Positions 1-6,161 of a stretch of 15,867 nucleotides of DNA are shown in pieces. The position numbers and the translations under genes are program-made. The notes below the pieces were generated by a model. That model saw nothing but the letters and a program-made list of their open reading frames with translations. It was not told the DNA's origin and did not search any database. This DNA is from Bacteroidota bacterium (GTDB taxonomy: Bacteria; Bacteroidota; Bacteroidia; Chitinophagales; Chitinophagaceae), in assembly GCA_023429365.1 (NCBI GenBank), contig JAEYVW010000295.1, positions 1 through 15,867 on the forward strand, in the 5' to 3' direction. Position 1 is the first letter of the stretch. Every line of letters starts with the position of its first letter.

Positions 1-234
1 GTAACCGAGATCTATGTAAAGGATTCAGGCAAAGGAATTACGGCCGAGGAATTGAAGAAAATTGGTACCCAGGAATTTTATTCAAGTAATGGTACTGCCC
101 ACGAACAAGGTACCGGGCTGGGGTTAATGCTCTGCAAGGAGTTCCTGGCCAAAAACAACGGAAAACTACGTATTCAAAGCGAGCCCGGAAAAGGCAGCGT
201 GTTTTCTTTCACTCTTCCAAGGCCTGTGTCATAA
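1..234 (+). CDS. Sensor histidine kinase, C-terminal ATPase end (5' truncated by window)
   Basis: Reading frame 1 is open from the first base to the TAA at 232-234, so this is the last 77 residues of a longer protein. It contains the second half of a GHKL/HATPase_c domain: the G1 box DSGKGI (residues 8-13 of the fragment), then the G2 box GTGLGL (37-42), then the closing strand pattern LRIQSEPGKGSVFSFTLP. In this family the domain binds ATP and phosphorylates a histidine that lies upstream, outside the window. The protein ends right after the ATPase domain, so this fragment carries no C-terminal receiver domain. Sensor domains and partner regulator cannot be seen. A TTG inside the fragment (52) is not the real start. 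The family call is firm; the signal sensed is unknown. Confidence 0.93.
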   Translation, partial: VTEIYVKDSGKGITAEELKKIGTQEFYSSNGTAHEQGTGLGLMLCKEFLAKNNGKLRIQSEPGKGSVFSFTLPRPVS

Positions 235-296
235 CCTGGCTTTCGCGCTATTTCGATGTACCCCACATCCAGGGTAGTATTTCCTTATGCCTGCAT

Positions 297-327
297 TTTG
301 GATTTTTCAGGGAAAATCATAGTTTTG
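297..327 (+). promoter_or_regulatory. Bacteroidota-type promoter for the secreted protein at 415
   Basis: A -33-like TTTG (297-300) is followed after exactly 19 bp by TAGTTTTG (320-327), matching the Bacteroidota housekeeping promoter pattern TTTG-N19-TAnnTTTG. This would start transcription near 334 and give a leader of about 80 nt before the ATG at 415. It is the best-formed promoter in the window. No terminator is evident for the kinase gene ending at 234. Confidence 0.6.
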
Positions 328-414
328 TTACCTACTCTGCCTCAGCTATAATATTCCCAGGTGGGATTCCTGTAAAAGACCTTCTGTAAACTTTAATGAA
401 GACCACTTTTTATT

Positions 415-1443
415 ATGGCGAGATCTCTACTCTTATTTATTCTACAGGGGTTTATTATCGGTGCATTGCATGCACAGTCATTCACTGTCGATGACCTGGT
501 TAACCTGTCAGCCCTGTCACCTAAAAAATTTGATAGCTACATGACGGGTAAAGGATACTTATCCGGTGGCAGGCAATTGCAGGACGATGCGATGGCTTTT
601 ACTTTTTTTGAAAAGCAAAACCCTCAGCCAGAGGATTCTATTTTCGAAAGCAGGAGAGTGGGGCTGTACAAAAAAGATGATCAGTATTGTTTTTCTTTTA
701 ATACTACATCACTTTCGGAATACCAGGATGGATTACGTAAGCTGATGAACGGTGATTATTTTTATGGAGTTGAAAAAGATACCAGCCAATCACCGCTTTT
801 TTTCCAACGTAAGAATTTGCGCGTCTATGTCAGTACACTCGTAGAGGACGGGGTGCCCGTTTATAATTTCACCCTGAAGAAAAAGCAATTGCCTAGCCTG
901 GTCCACTTTGCAGAAGATCTGCTCAACTTCGAATCGCATGAATATCTCGTCAGTTATTTTGGAGAAGAAAATGTACAGCGCGATGTTTATTATTTCTCTG
1001 AAGACAAGGTGAAGAAGTGTTCGGTATTGTTTGGCATCAGTAACCGGCAGGTAGTATTTGTATGGGAAGACGAGAACAACCTTTGTGACCTGTCGTACAT
1101 CCTGATCAGCGGTATCATTCCCACCGAAAACGCCATGCCCTTTAATGATAATATCAGTCGCAACAAGTGGCCTTTCAAATGCGGAATTTATTCGGGTATG
1201 AGCATCCGCGATCTTCTGCAATTAAATGGCAACGATTTTACATTCTACGGCTTTGATTCAGACTTCGCGCTGATGGTAGATCCTTCTAATACTGGTAATG
1301 TCGATTTTAAAAAGGTAGGGATCATGCTTTCCAGCCTCGATGGTGCCAATCCTCCCTTGCTAAAAAGAGCAAAGGTGAGTGCTGAACAGGCAGTGGAGAA
1401 TCGAATTGCCCTGCACGTTTTTTATATTATGCTCACACCATGA
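415..1443 (+). CDS. Secreted protein of unknown function
   Basis: Not recognised. The 342-residue product begins with a clear Sec signal peptide: hydrophobic residues 4-17 and a likely cleavage after ALHA (about residue 20), giving a mature start QSFTVDDL. The mature part is mixed alpha/beta with many aromatic residues and acidic/lysine patches, no obvious repeats, no lipobox and no further membrane helix, so it is probably periplasmic or exported. SFTVDDLVNLSALSPKKFDSYMTGKGY reads as a small N-terminal helical module. I see no catalytic motif. It has its own promoter and sits alone between a histidine kinase and the convergent gcvP. The only evidence that it is real is the signal peptide, one long uninterrupted frame and a well-placed promoter; the overlapping antisense frames look like shadows. 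Confidence 0.8.
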   Translation: MARSLLLFILQGFIIGALHAQSFTVDDLVNLSALSPKKFDSYMTGKGYLSGGRQLQDDAMAFTFFEKQNPQPEDSIFESRRVGLYKKDDQYCFSFNTTSLSEYQDGLRKLMNGDYFYGVEKDTSQSPLFFQRKNLRVYVSTLVEDGVPVYNFTLKKKQLPSLVHFAEDLLNFESHEYLVSYFGEENVQRDVYYFSEDKVKKCSVLFGISNRQVVFVWEDENNLCDLSYILISGIIPTENAMPFNDNISRNKWPFKCGIYSGMSIRDLLQLNGNDFTFYGFDSDFALMVDPSNTGNVDFKKVGIMLSSLDGANPPLLKRAKVSAEQAVENRIALHVFYIMLTP

Positions 1444-1453
1444 AGGCAAGGAG

Positions 1454-1532
1454 TTTGGAATTGGGGATTAGGAATTAGTCAGGGTTCCCCTGACTTTGAG
1501 TCTACCCCCAATTACACATTCCCAATTCCAAA
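1454..1532. terminator. Nested inverted repeat between convergent genes, probable bidirectional terminator
   Basis: An outer 12-bp perfect inverted repeat (TTTGGAATTGGG at 1454-1465 with CCCAATTCCAAA at 1521-1532) encloses an inner perfect 8-bp hairpin (AGTCAGGG 1477-1484, loop TTC, CCCTGACT 1488-1495). The region lies between the stop of the secreted-protein gene and the stop of gcvP, with the right arm abutting the gcvP stop codon. Transcripts from either side would fold into a long stem-loop. A long T run is lacking, so it may act as a 3'-end stabiliser or attenuator rather than a classic intrinsic terminator. Confidence 0.55.
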
Positions 1533-4415
1533 TCAGCCAAGCTCCGCTTCCATATAACTCTCCACGGGCTCGCAGGTACAAATAAGGTTCCTGTCGCCAT
1601 GGGTATTATTCACCCTGCCTACAGAAGGCCAGAATTTGTTGAGTGTAACATAGTACAAAGGAAATGCGGCTGTTTGTCGGTTATACGAATGTTTCCACTC
1701 GTCGGCCGTTACCACCAGCTGGGTATGAGGCGCATTCTTTAAGGGATTGTTTTTTTTGTCTGAGCGGCCTTCCTCTATCTCTTTTATTTCAGCACGAATC
1801 GAAAGTAATGCATTGCAAAATCTGTCGAGTTCGGCTTTATCCTCGCTTTCTGTTGGTTCGATCATGATGGTGCCTGGCACAGGAAAGCTCATAGTAGGTG
1901 CGTGAAAACCGTAGTCCATCAATCGTTTGGCCACATCTTCAGCTTCAATTTCCGCGGATTTTTTGAAGGGTCGCAGATCGACGATAAATTCATGCGCACA
2001 CTGACCATTGTGATTGGTATATAGGATGTCGAAACTGCCGGCCAGCCGGGCACGCATATAATTTGCATTTAGTATCGCGTATTCTGTAGCGGCTTTTACT
2101 CCCTTCGAACCCAGCATGCGAATGTATCCGTAGCTAATCAGTAGTATGCTTGCAGAGCCATAAGGTGCAGCGGAAACTGCACTACTCTTAGAACCATCTT
2201 TTGATAACTCCACATGTCCCGGAAGAAATGGTTCCAGGTGTTTTTTTACGCAAATAGGGCCCATTCCGGGTCCACCGCCACCATGCGGTATGGCAAAAGT
2301 TTTATGGAGGTTAAGGTGACATACATCCGCACCGATCAACCCCGGCGCTGTAAGTCCGACCTGGGCATTCATATTAGCTCCGTCCATGTACACTTGCCCA
2401 CCGTGCTGGTGCACGATAGTAGTGATGTCTTTCACCGTTTCCTCATATACACCGTATGTGCTGGGATAGGTGATCATGACTCCAGCAAGGTTGGCACTAT
2501 GTAGTTCAGCTTTTGCCTTCAGGTCTTCCACATCTATGTACCCGTTTTCGAGAGCTTTTACGACCACCACTCTCATTCCGGCCATCACCGCGGAAGCAGG
2601 GTTGGTGCCATGCGCGGAGATAGGGATCAACATAATATTGCGGTGATGATCTCCACGGCTTTCATGATATCCTTTAATGGTAAGCAGACCAGCATATTCT
2701 CCCTGCGCGCCGCTGTTGGGTTGAAGGCTGCAGGCATCAAACGCAGTTATTTCACAAAGGTATTTGCTTAGTTCACGAACGATGTACTGGTAACCTTCCG
2801 CCTGGTCCCGGGGTGCAAATGGATGCAGCCGCGCCCAGTGCGACCAGCTAAGAGGTATCATTTCTGAAGCAGCGTTCAGTTTCATCGTGCAGCTTCCCAA
2901 TGAGATCATGGAAGTGTTGAGGGAAAGATCTTTGTTTTCAAGCATCTTGATATAACGCATCATCTGGCTTTCGCTGCGATGCGTATTGAAGACAGGGTGG
3001 GTGAGGTATGAAGTACTACGTGATAACGCGACAGGGATATGGTGCAATTCAATGTCTTCACTAATATCGAATGCAACGGGGTCTTTGTCATTCTCAAAAC
3101 AATTGATAAGATCATAGAGCTTTTCTACCGTCGTGGTTTCATCAAGTGAGATACCAATATGTGTTGCATCAATATACCTCAGGTTTATATTTTGCCTTTC
3201 AGCTTTTTCCCTGATCGTCTTTAGCTCATCTGTTTTAATAACAACGGTGTCAAAGAAGTTTTGTGACAACAGTTCAAAACCTCTTTGCTCAATACTTTCG
3301 GCTACGGTTTGCGTAAGCAGCGCGACCCTGCGTGCGATATTTTTCAGCCCTTGCGGTCCGTGGTAAACCGCGTACATCGCCGACATATTGGCGAGTAATG
3401 CCTGTGCAGTACAGATATTAGACGTGGCTTTCTCCCTTTTAATATGTTGTTCCCGTGTTTGCAGCGCCATTCTAAGTGCACGGTTTCCATGCGCATCTAC
3501 ACTAACACCGATGATCCGGCCGGGTATATTTCTTTTGAATTCATCTTTTGCTGAGAAAAATGCAGCATGTGGTCCGCCATATCCCATGGGTACACCAAAC
3601 CGTTGTGCTGATCCAACCGCTACATCAGCACCGAGTTCGCCTGGCGGTGTCAACAGAGTCAGTGCCAGCAGATCAGTAGCCATGGCTACAAAGGCACCTG
3701 CAGACTGTACCTTGGCAATAAAATCGCGATAATCTTCGATCGAACCATTATTGTTGGGATACTGAACAATGGCGCCAAAAAAACTTCCATCGATATTTGC
3801 CTTTCTGTAATCACCTTCTACAATTTCAATTCCTACCGGGATCGCACGGGTTATCAGAACGTCTTTTGTTTGAGGGAAAATCTCAGCATCTACAAAAAAT
3901 TTAGGCCTTTCAATATGATCCTGTTTATTGAGAAAATTGAAGAACATAGTCATGGCCTCCGCTGCAGCTGTAGCTTCATCAAGCAGCGATGCGTTGGCGA
4001 TGGGTAAAGCGGTCAGATCGCTTACCATGGTTTGAAAGTTGAGCAGGCTTTCCAGGCGACCCTGTGATATCTCTGCCTGGTAAGGGGTGTATTGTGTATA
4101 CCAACCAGGGTTTTCAAAAATATTTCGGAGAATAACCGGAGGAGTTATCGTATCATAATAACCCTGTCCGATATAGTTTGAATAAACCTTGTTGCGCAGC
4201 GAGATCTCCTTGATATGCTCAAGGTACTCATGCTCGCTCATGGCAGCTGGTATATTCAGTTCACGCTCCATCCGGATACTGGCAGGAACGGTTTGGTTCA
4301 CCAATTCAGCAACGCTGGGGGCTCCGATCGCCCTGAGCATGTCTTTTGTGTCTTTTTCGTTGGGTCCGATATGACGCGGAATGAATTCGTTGGACTGTTG
4401 TTCGAAGAGGGTCAT
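1533..4415 (-). CDS. gcvP: Glycine dehydrogenase (decarboxylating), P-protein of the glycine cleavage system
   Basis: This 960-residue protein is the full single-chain P-protein, with the two halves that are separate subunits in some bacteria fused. It decarboxylates glycine using pyridoxal phosphate and passes the aminomethyl group to the lipoyl arm of the H-protein. The N-terminal half starts FIPRHIGP and carries LLDEATAAAEAM (144-155) and MGYGGPHAAFFS (277-288). The C-terminal half has LGSCTMKLN (506-514), QPNSGAQGEYAGL (565-577), HGTNPASAVMAGM (602-614) and the PLP-lysine motif LNLHKTF with the Schiff-base lysine at K705, followed by a glycine-rich loop (711-718). Length and motifs are complete. 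The genes for the H and T proteins are not in the window, so the system is dispersed. The ATG at 4415 gives the canonical N-terminus. The leader contains tandem heptamers; I saw no glycine riboswitch. Confidence 0.98.
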   Translation of the reverse strand: MTLFEQQSNEFIPRHIGPNEKDTKDMLRAIGAPSVAELVNQTVPASIRMERELNIPAAMSEHEYLEHIKEISLRNKVYSNYIGQGYYDTITPPVILRNIFENPGWYTQYTPYQAEISQGRLESLLNFQTMVSDLTALPIANASLLDEATAAAEAMTMFFNFLNKQDHIERPKFFVDAEIFPQTKDVLITRAIPVGIEIVEGDYRKANIDGSFFGAIVQYPNNNGSIEDYRDFIAKVQSAGAFVAMATDLLALTLLTPPGELGADVAVGSAQRFGVPMGYGGPHAAFFSAKDEFKRNIPGRIIGVSVDAHGNRALRMALQTREQHIKREKATSNICTAQALLANMSAMYAVYHGPQGLKNIARRVALLTQTVAESIEQRGFELLSQNFFDTVVIKTDELKTIREKAERQNINLRYIDATHIGISLDETTTVEKLYDLINCFENDKDPVAFDISEDIELHHIPVALSRSTSYLTHPVFNTHRSESQMMRYIKMLENKDLSLNTSMISLGSCTMKLNAASEMIPLSWSHWARLHPFAPRDQAEGYQYIVRELSKYLCEITAFDACSLQPNSGAQGEYAGLLTIKGYHESRGDHHRNIMLIPISAHGTNPASAVMAGMRVVVVKALENGYIDVEDLKAKAELHSANLAGVMITYPSTYGVYEETVKDITTIVHQHGGQVYMDGANMNAQVGLTAPGLIGADVCHLNLHKTFAIPHGGGGPGMGPICVKKHLEPFLPGHVELSKDGSKSSAVSAAPYGSASILLISYGYIRMLGSKGVKAATEYAILNANYMRARLAGSFDILYTNHNGQCAHEFIVDLRPFKKSAEIEAEDVAKRLMDYGFHAPTMSFPVPGTIMIEPTESEDKAELDRFCNALLSIRAEIKEIEEGRSDKKNNPLKNAPHTQLVVTADEWKHSYNRQTAAFPLYYVTLNKFWPSVGRVNNTHGDRNLICTCEPVESYMEAELG

Positions 4416-4447
4416 TGTTTGATATGTCGTTTAGTTCTGTAGATGAT

Positions 4448-4482
4448 CTGGATGCTGGATACTTGATACTGGATGCTGGATA
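4448..4482. repeat. Five tandem heptamers (consensus CTGGATR) in the gcvP leader
   Basis: The plus strand reads CTGGATG, CTGGATA, CTTGATA, CTGGATG, CTGGATA without gaps; on the gcvP sense strand each unit is YATCCAG or TATCAAG. Only one unit departs from the CTGGATR consensus. The array lies 33-67 bp upstream of the gcvP ATG and, if the promoter at 4555-4562 is right, is transcribed as part of its 5' untranslated region. A seven-base period is not a multiple of three, so it is unlikely to be coding. Confidence 0.85.
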
Positions 4483-4554
4483 ATACATTGATTATGTGCA
4501 ATTATGACTTAATTCAGCAACTAGTAGCATGTAACGATATCTAATAAATGGGTG

Positions 4555-4562
4555 CAAAGTTA
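4555..4562 (-). promoter_or_regulatory. Candidate -7 element for gcvP
   Basis: On the minus strand this reads TAACTTTG, a full match to the Bacteroidota -7 consensus TAnnTTTG. A minus-strand TTTG occurs at 4580-4577, but with a spacer of 14 bp it is closer than the usual 19 or so. The predicted leader of about 130 nt would include the heptamer array. Confidence 0.35.
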
Positions 4563-4615
4563 CGGGAGGAAGGGGACAAAAAAACTGAGTTGTGTAACTG
4601 TGGAAAACAGGTTGT

Positions 4616-4622
4616 TACTTTG
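4616..4622 (+). promoter_or_regulatory. Candidate -7 element for the cysteine-cluster protein
   Basis: TACTTTG, one base shorter than TAnnTTTG, lies only 4 bp before the preferred ATG at 4627. A TTG is found 23 bp upstream (4590-4592). If used, transcription would begin at or very near the start codon and give a leaderless mRNA. The support is weak. Confidence 0.25.
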
Positions 4623-4626
4623 CCTT

Positions 4627-5115
4627 ATGGTGCATGGGATATTGAAAAACTGGGAAAAAAAGTCTGCAGAACGTCAAAAGCTCTACCGGCAATTTCTTCA
4701 GCGTGTTGACAAGAATAAGCTGCTTCGCCAATTGCCTGACCTACACGAAGAAGCATTTTCAAGGGTGGATTGTCTTCAGTGCGCTAACTGTTGTAAAAAC
4801 TATTCACCCCGTTTCAAGACAACTGATATCCGGCGGATCGCTAAATATCTCCGGATGAAGGAAAGTGTGTTTATCGACACTTACCTTGTTGTGGATGATG
4901 AAGGGGATTTTGTGGTAAAATCCAAGCCCTGCCCGTTCCTTGGCGAAGGGAATTTTTGCAGCATCTATGACCAGCGACCTTCTGATTGTCAGCGTTTTCC
5001 CTATACCGACGAGGACGTGATCTACAAACGTCAGCAACTCACGCTGAAAAATTCCCGTTTTTGCCCGATCACCTACTTCGTACTGGAAAGGCTAATGGAA
5101 GCCGGTCAAAAATAA
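4627..5115 (+). CDS. YkgJ-family cysteine-cluster protein (putative Fe/Zn-binding)
   Basis: The 162-residue protein carries the signature of the YkgJ/UPF0153 zinc/iron-chelating cluster family. An N-terminal CLQCANCC (C49, C52, C55, C56) is followed by CPFL (C102), CSIYDQRPSDC (C111, C121) and CPIT (C146); the order CxxCxxCC, CPFL, C-IYD-RP-xxC is the family pattern. The cysteines are expected to bind a metal or iron-sulfur centre; no reaction is established. It is cytoplasmic, with no signal peptide. The frame stays open upstream to a GTG at 4552, but the ATG at 4627 is preferred because MVHGILKNWEKK leads straight into the conserved helical N-terminus and the extra residues look unlike the family. 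It is divergent from gcvP and runs into the operator of the toxin-antitoxin operon, which begins at its stop codon. Confidence 0.9.
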   Translation: MVHGILKNWEKKSAERQKLYRQFLQRVDKNKLLRQLPDLHEEAFSRVDCLQCANCCKNYSPRFKTTDIRRIAKYLRMKESVFIDTYLVVDDEGDFVVKSKPCPFLGEGNFCSIYDQRPSDCQRFPYTDEDVIYKRQQLTLKNSRFCPITYFVLERLMEAGQK

Positions 5116-5153
5116 TACGACAAAATGTAATTTTGCAGTGCAAAATGTCGTAT
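5115..5153. promoter_or_regulatory. Composite palindromic operator of the Xre-RES toxin-antitoxin operon
   Basis: Three overlapping symmetries are present. (1) An outer 8-bp inverted repeat, ATACGACA (5115-5122) with TGTCGTAT (5146-5153). (2) An inner perfect 17-bp palindrome, ATTTTGCA-G-TGCAAAAT (5130-5146). (3) A direct repeat CAAAATGT at 5121-5128 and 5141-5148, spaced exactly 20 bp, close to two helical turns. The element lies 20-58 bp before the antitoxin start and covers one candidate -7 box and the edge of another, as expected of an autorepression site for a helix-turn-helix antitoxin. The symmetry is seen directly; binding is inferred. Confidence 0.65.
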
Positions 5154-5158
5154 ATTTG
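5128..5158 (+). promoter_or_regulatory. Two candidate -7 boxes of the toxin-antitoxin operon
   Basis: TAATTTTG (5128-5135) and TATATTTG (5151-5158) both match TAnnTTTG. The first lies inside the palindromic operator and the second overlaps its right arm. A TTTG serving as -33 for the second would be the end of the first box itself (spacer 15 bp), so the assignment is uncertain. The antitoxin start is 15 nt past the second box. Confidence 0.45.
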
Positions 5159-5173
5159 AAAAAATAGAAAATT

Positions 5174-5677
5174 GTGAAAAAGACCCTGAAAAAAAGTGAA
5201 GCCTACCAGGTATATGACGAGCCTTCTACTGCAAAAGAGCCCGCTGTCAAATACGAAAGTTTCAATGTGATACTTGGTGGAAAACATCGTTCCCAGCGTA
5301 TCACACCAGGAGATTTTGACCTGATCAAGCTGACCCGTGAAGGTGTAAAAAAATCTTCTCTCAAGTCGCTCGCTGCTTACCTTGGCATACCGATGGAAAC
5401 CATGGGAGAGCTGTTACATACCTCCTATAGGAATCTTCAACGAAAAGATGATGATTCGGTTTTGGATACTTTAAAAACCGAGCGGGTCCTTGAGCTGGCT
5501 TCATTTGTGCAGCGCGGTATACAGGTTATTGGCAGCAGGGAAGGTTTTGCCGAATGGCTTCAGAGCCCATTGCTCGCTCTCGGAAATAAAAAGCCCCTGG
5601 ATTTCCTGGATACTTCCTTCGGGATTAATTTCCTTCTTAAGATCCTTGGTCGCCTGGAGCAGGGAGTTTATTCATAG
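5174..5677 (+). CDS. Xre/MbcA/ParS-type antitoxin of a RES toxin-antitoxin system
   Basis: The 167-residue protein starts with GTG; no earlier start fits between it and the promoter. Residues about 1-45 are a basic, probably flexible tail. Residues 52-100 form the helical Xre-like part (REGVKKSSLKSLAAYLGIP..). Residues 101-167 are the toxin-binding domain, with the diagnostic string W128, P132, ALGNKKPLDFLDT (135-147), then G150 and LGRLEQGVYS at the C-terminus. In characterised relatives the C-terminal end plugs the RES toxin active site, and the antitoxin represses its own promoter. The toxin start lies 3 nt past this stop, so translation is probably coupled. The palindromic element upstream is the likely operator. 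Confidence 0.95.
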   Translation: MKKTLKKSEAYQVYDEPSTAKEPAVKYESFNVILGGKHRSQRITPGDFDLIKLTREGVKKSSLKSLAAYLGIPMETMGELLHTSYRNLQRKDDDSVLDTLKTERVLELASFVQRGIQVIGSREGFAEWLQSPLLALGNKKPLDFLDTSFGINFLLKILGRLEQGVYS

Positions 5678-5680
5678 GCC

Positions 5681-6139
5681 ATGGAGGTATATCGTATTTC
5701 CCAGGATGAATTTTCAAATGAACTGAACGGTACCGGCGCCAAGTTATATGGAGGACGCTGGAACAGTGCGGGTCTGTCGGCATTATATGCGGCATCTACG
5801 AGGTCGCTGGCATTGCTGGAAACCCTTGCACATACGCCCGCTAAAATGCTTCAGATAAAGACTTATGTATTGTCGGTGATCTATATTCCCGATAACGCTT
5901 TACAACAGGTCATTTCATTAGGCGAGCTCACGGCAGGATGGGATGCGATGGATATAAATGAGCAAACTACCAGTAGGGGTGACAGGTTCTTGCGCACCAA
6001 CCAGAAACTGATATTGTCCGTACCCAGTGTATTGATGCCGGAGGAGAATATTTTTGTGATCAATCCTCGTCATGATGATATGGGGAAGGTAAAGATCACT
6101 CACAGACGACGTGTACACTTCGACAAGCGAATTGTGTAG
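5681..6139 (+). CDS. RES-domain toxin (predicted NAD+-degrading)
   Basis: The 152-residue protein is a complete RES domain. It shows YR at 4-5, the YGGRWNSAG motif with invariant Arg26, Tyr36, the helix SLALLETLAH with invariant Glu47, then VPS with invariant Ser116 and the closing EENIFVINPRH (121-131). These Arg, Glu and Ser residues name the family. Characterised members (for example the mycobacterial MbcT toxin) deplete NAD+ by hydrolysis or phosphorolysis, while ParT relatives modify a nucleotide-metabolism enzyme, so the exact reaction here is open. All key residues are intact, so the toxin is probably active. It is cytoplasmic. It follows the antitoxin by 3 nt and ends 22 bp from the convergent MFS gene, with no visible terminator in between. 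Confidence 0.95.
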   Translation: MEVYRISQDEFSNELNGTGAKLYGGRWNSAGLSALYAASTRSLALLETLAHTPAKMLQIKTYVLSVIYIPDNALQQVISLGELTAGWDAMDINEQTTSRGDRFLRTNQKLILSVPSVLMPEENIFVINPRHDDMGKVKITHRRRVHFDKRIV

Positions 6140-6161
6140 CATAAAGTTTTAAGGTATTTCA

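Noticed and set aside
790..1221. Open frame of 143 codons antisense to the secreted-protein gene
   Set aside because: It has no signal or motif, while the plus-strand frame has a signal peptide and promoter; read as a shadow.
3388..3732. Open frame opposite gcvP, one of several on that strand
   Set aside because: Composition rich in Ser, Ala and Cys, with no start signal, promoter or family motif; it is a shadow of the strongly coding gcvP frame.
4448..4482. CRISPR-like repeats
   Set aside because: Units are seven bases with no spacers, so this is a simple tandem repeat.
4416..4554. Possible glycine riboswitch in the gcvP leader
   Set aside because: The leader is about 140 nt and largely taken up by heptamer repeats and AT-rich sequence; I could not find paired aptamer-like conserved cores.
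4552..4626. GTG start extending the cysteine-cluster protein by 25 residues
   Set aside because: The extension overlaps the divergent promoter region and does not resemble the family's N-terminus, whereas MVHGILKNWEKK at 4627 does.
5115..5153. Inverted repeats as ends of an insertion sequence
   Set aside because: The arms are only 23 bp apart with no transposase; position over the toxin-antitoxin promoter fits an operator.
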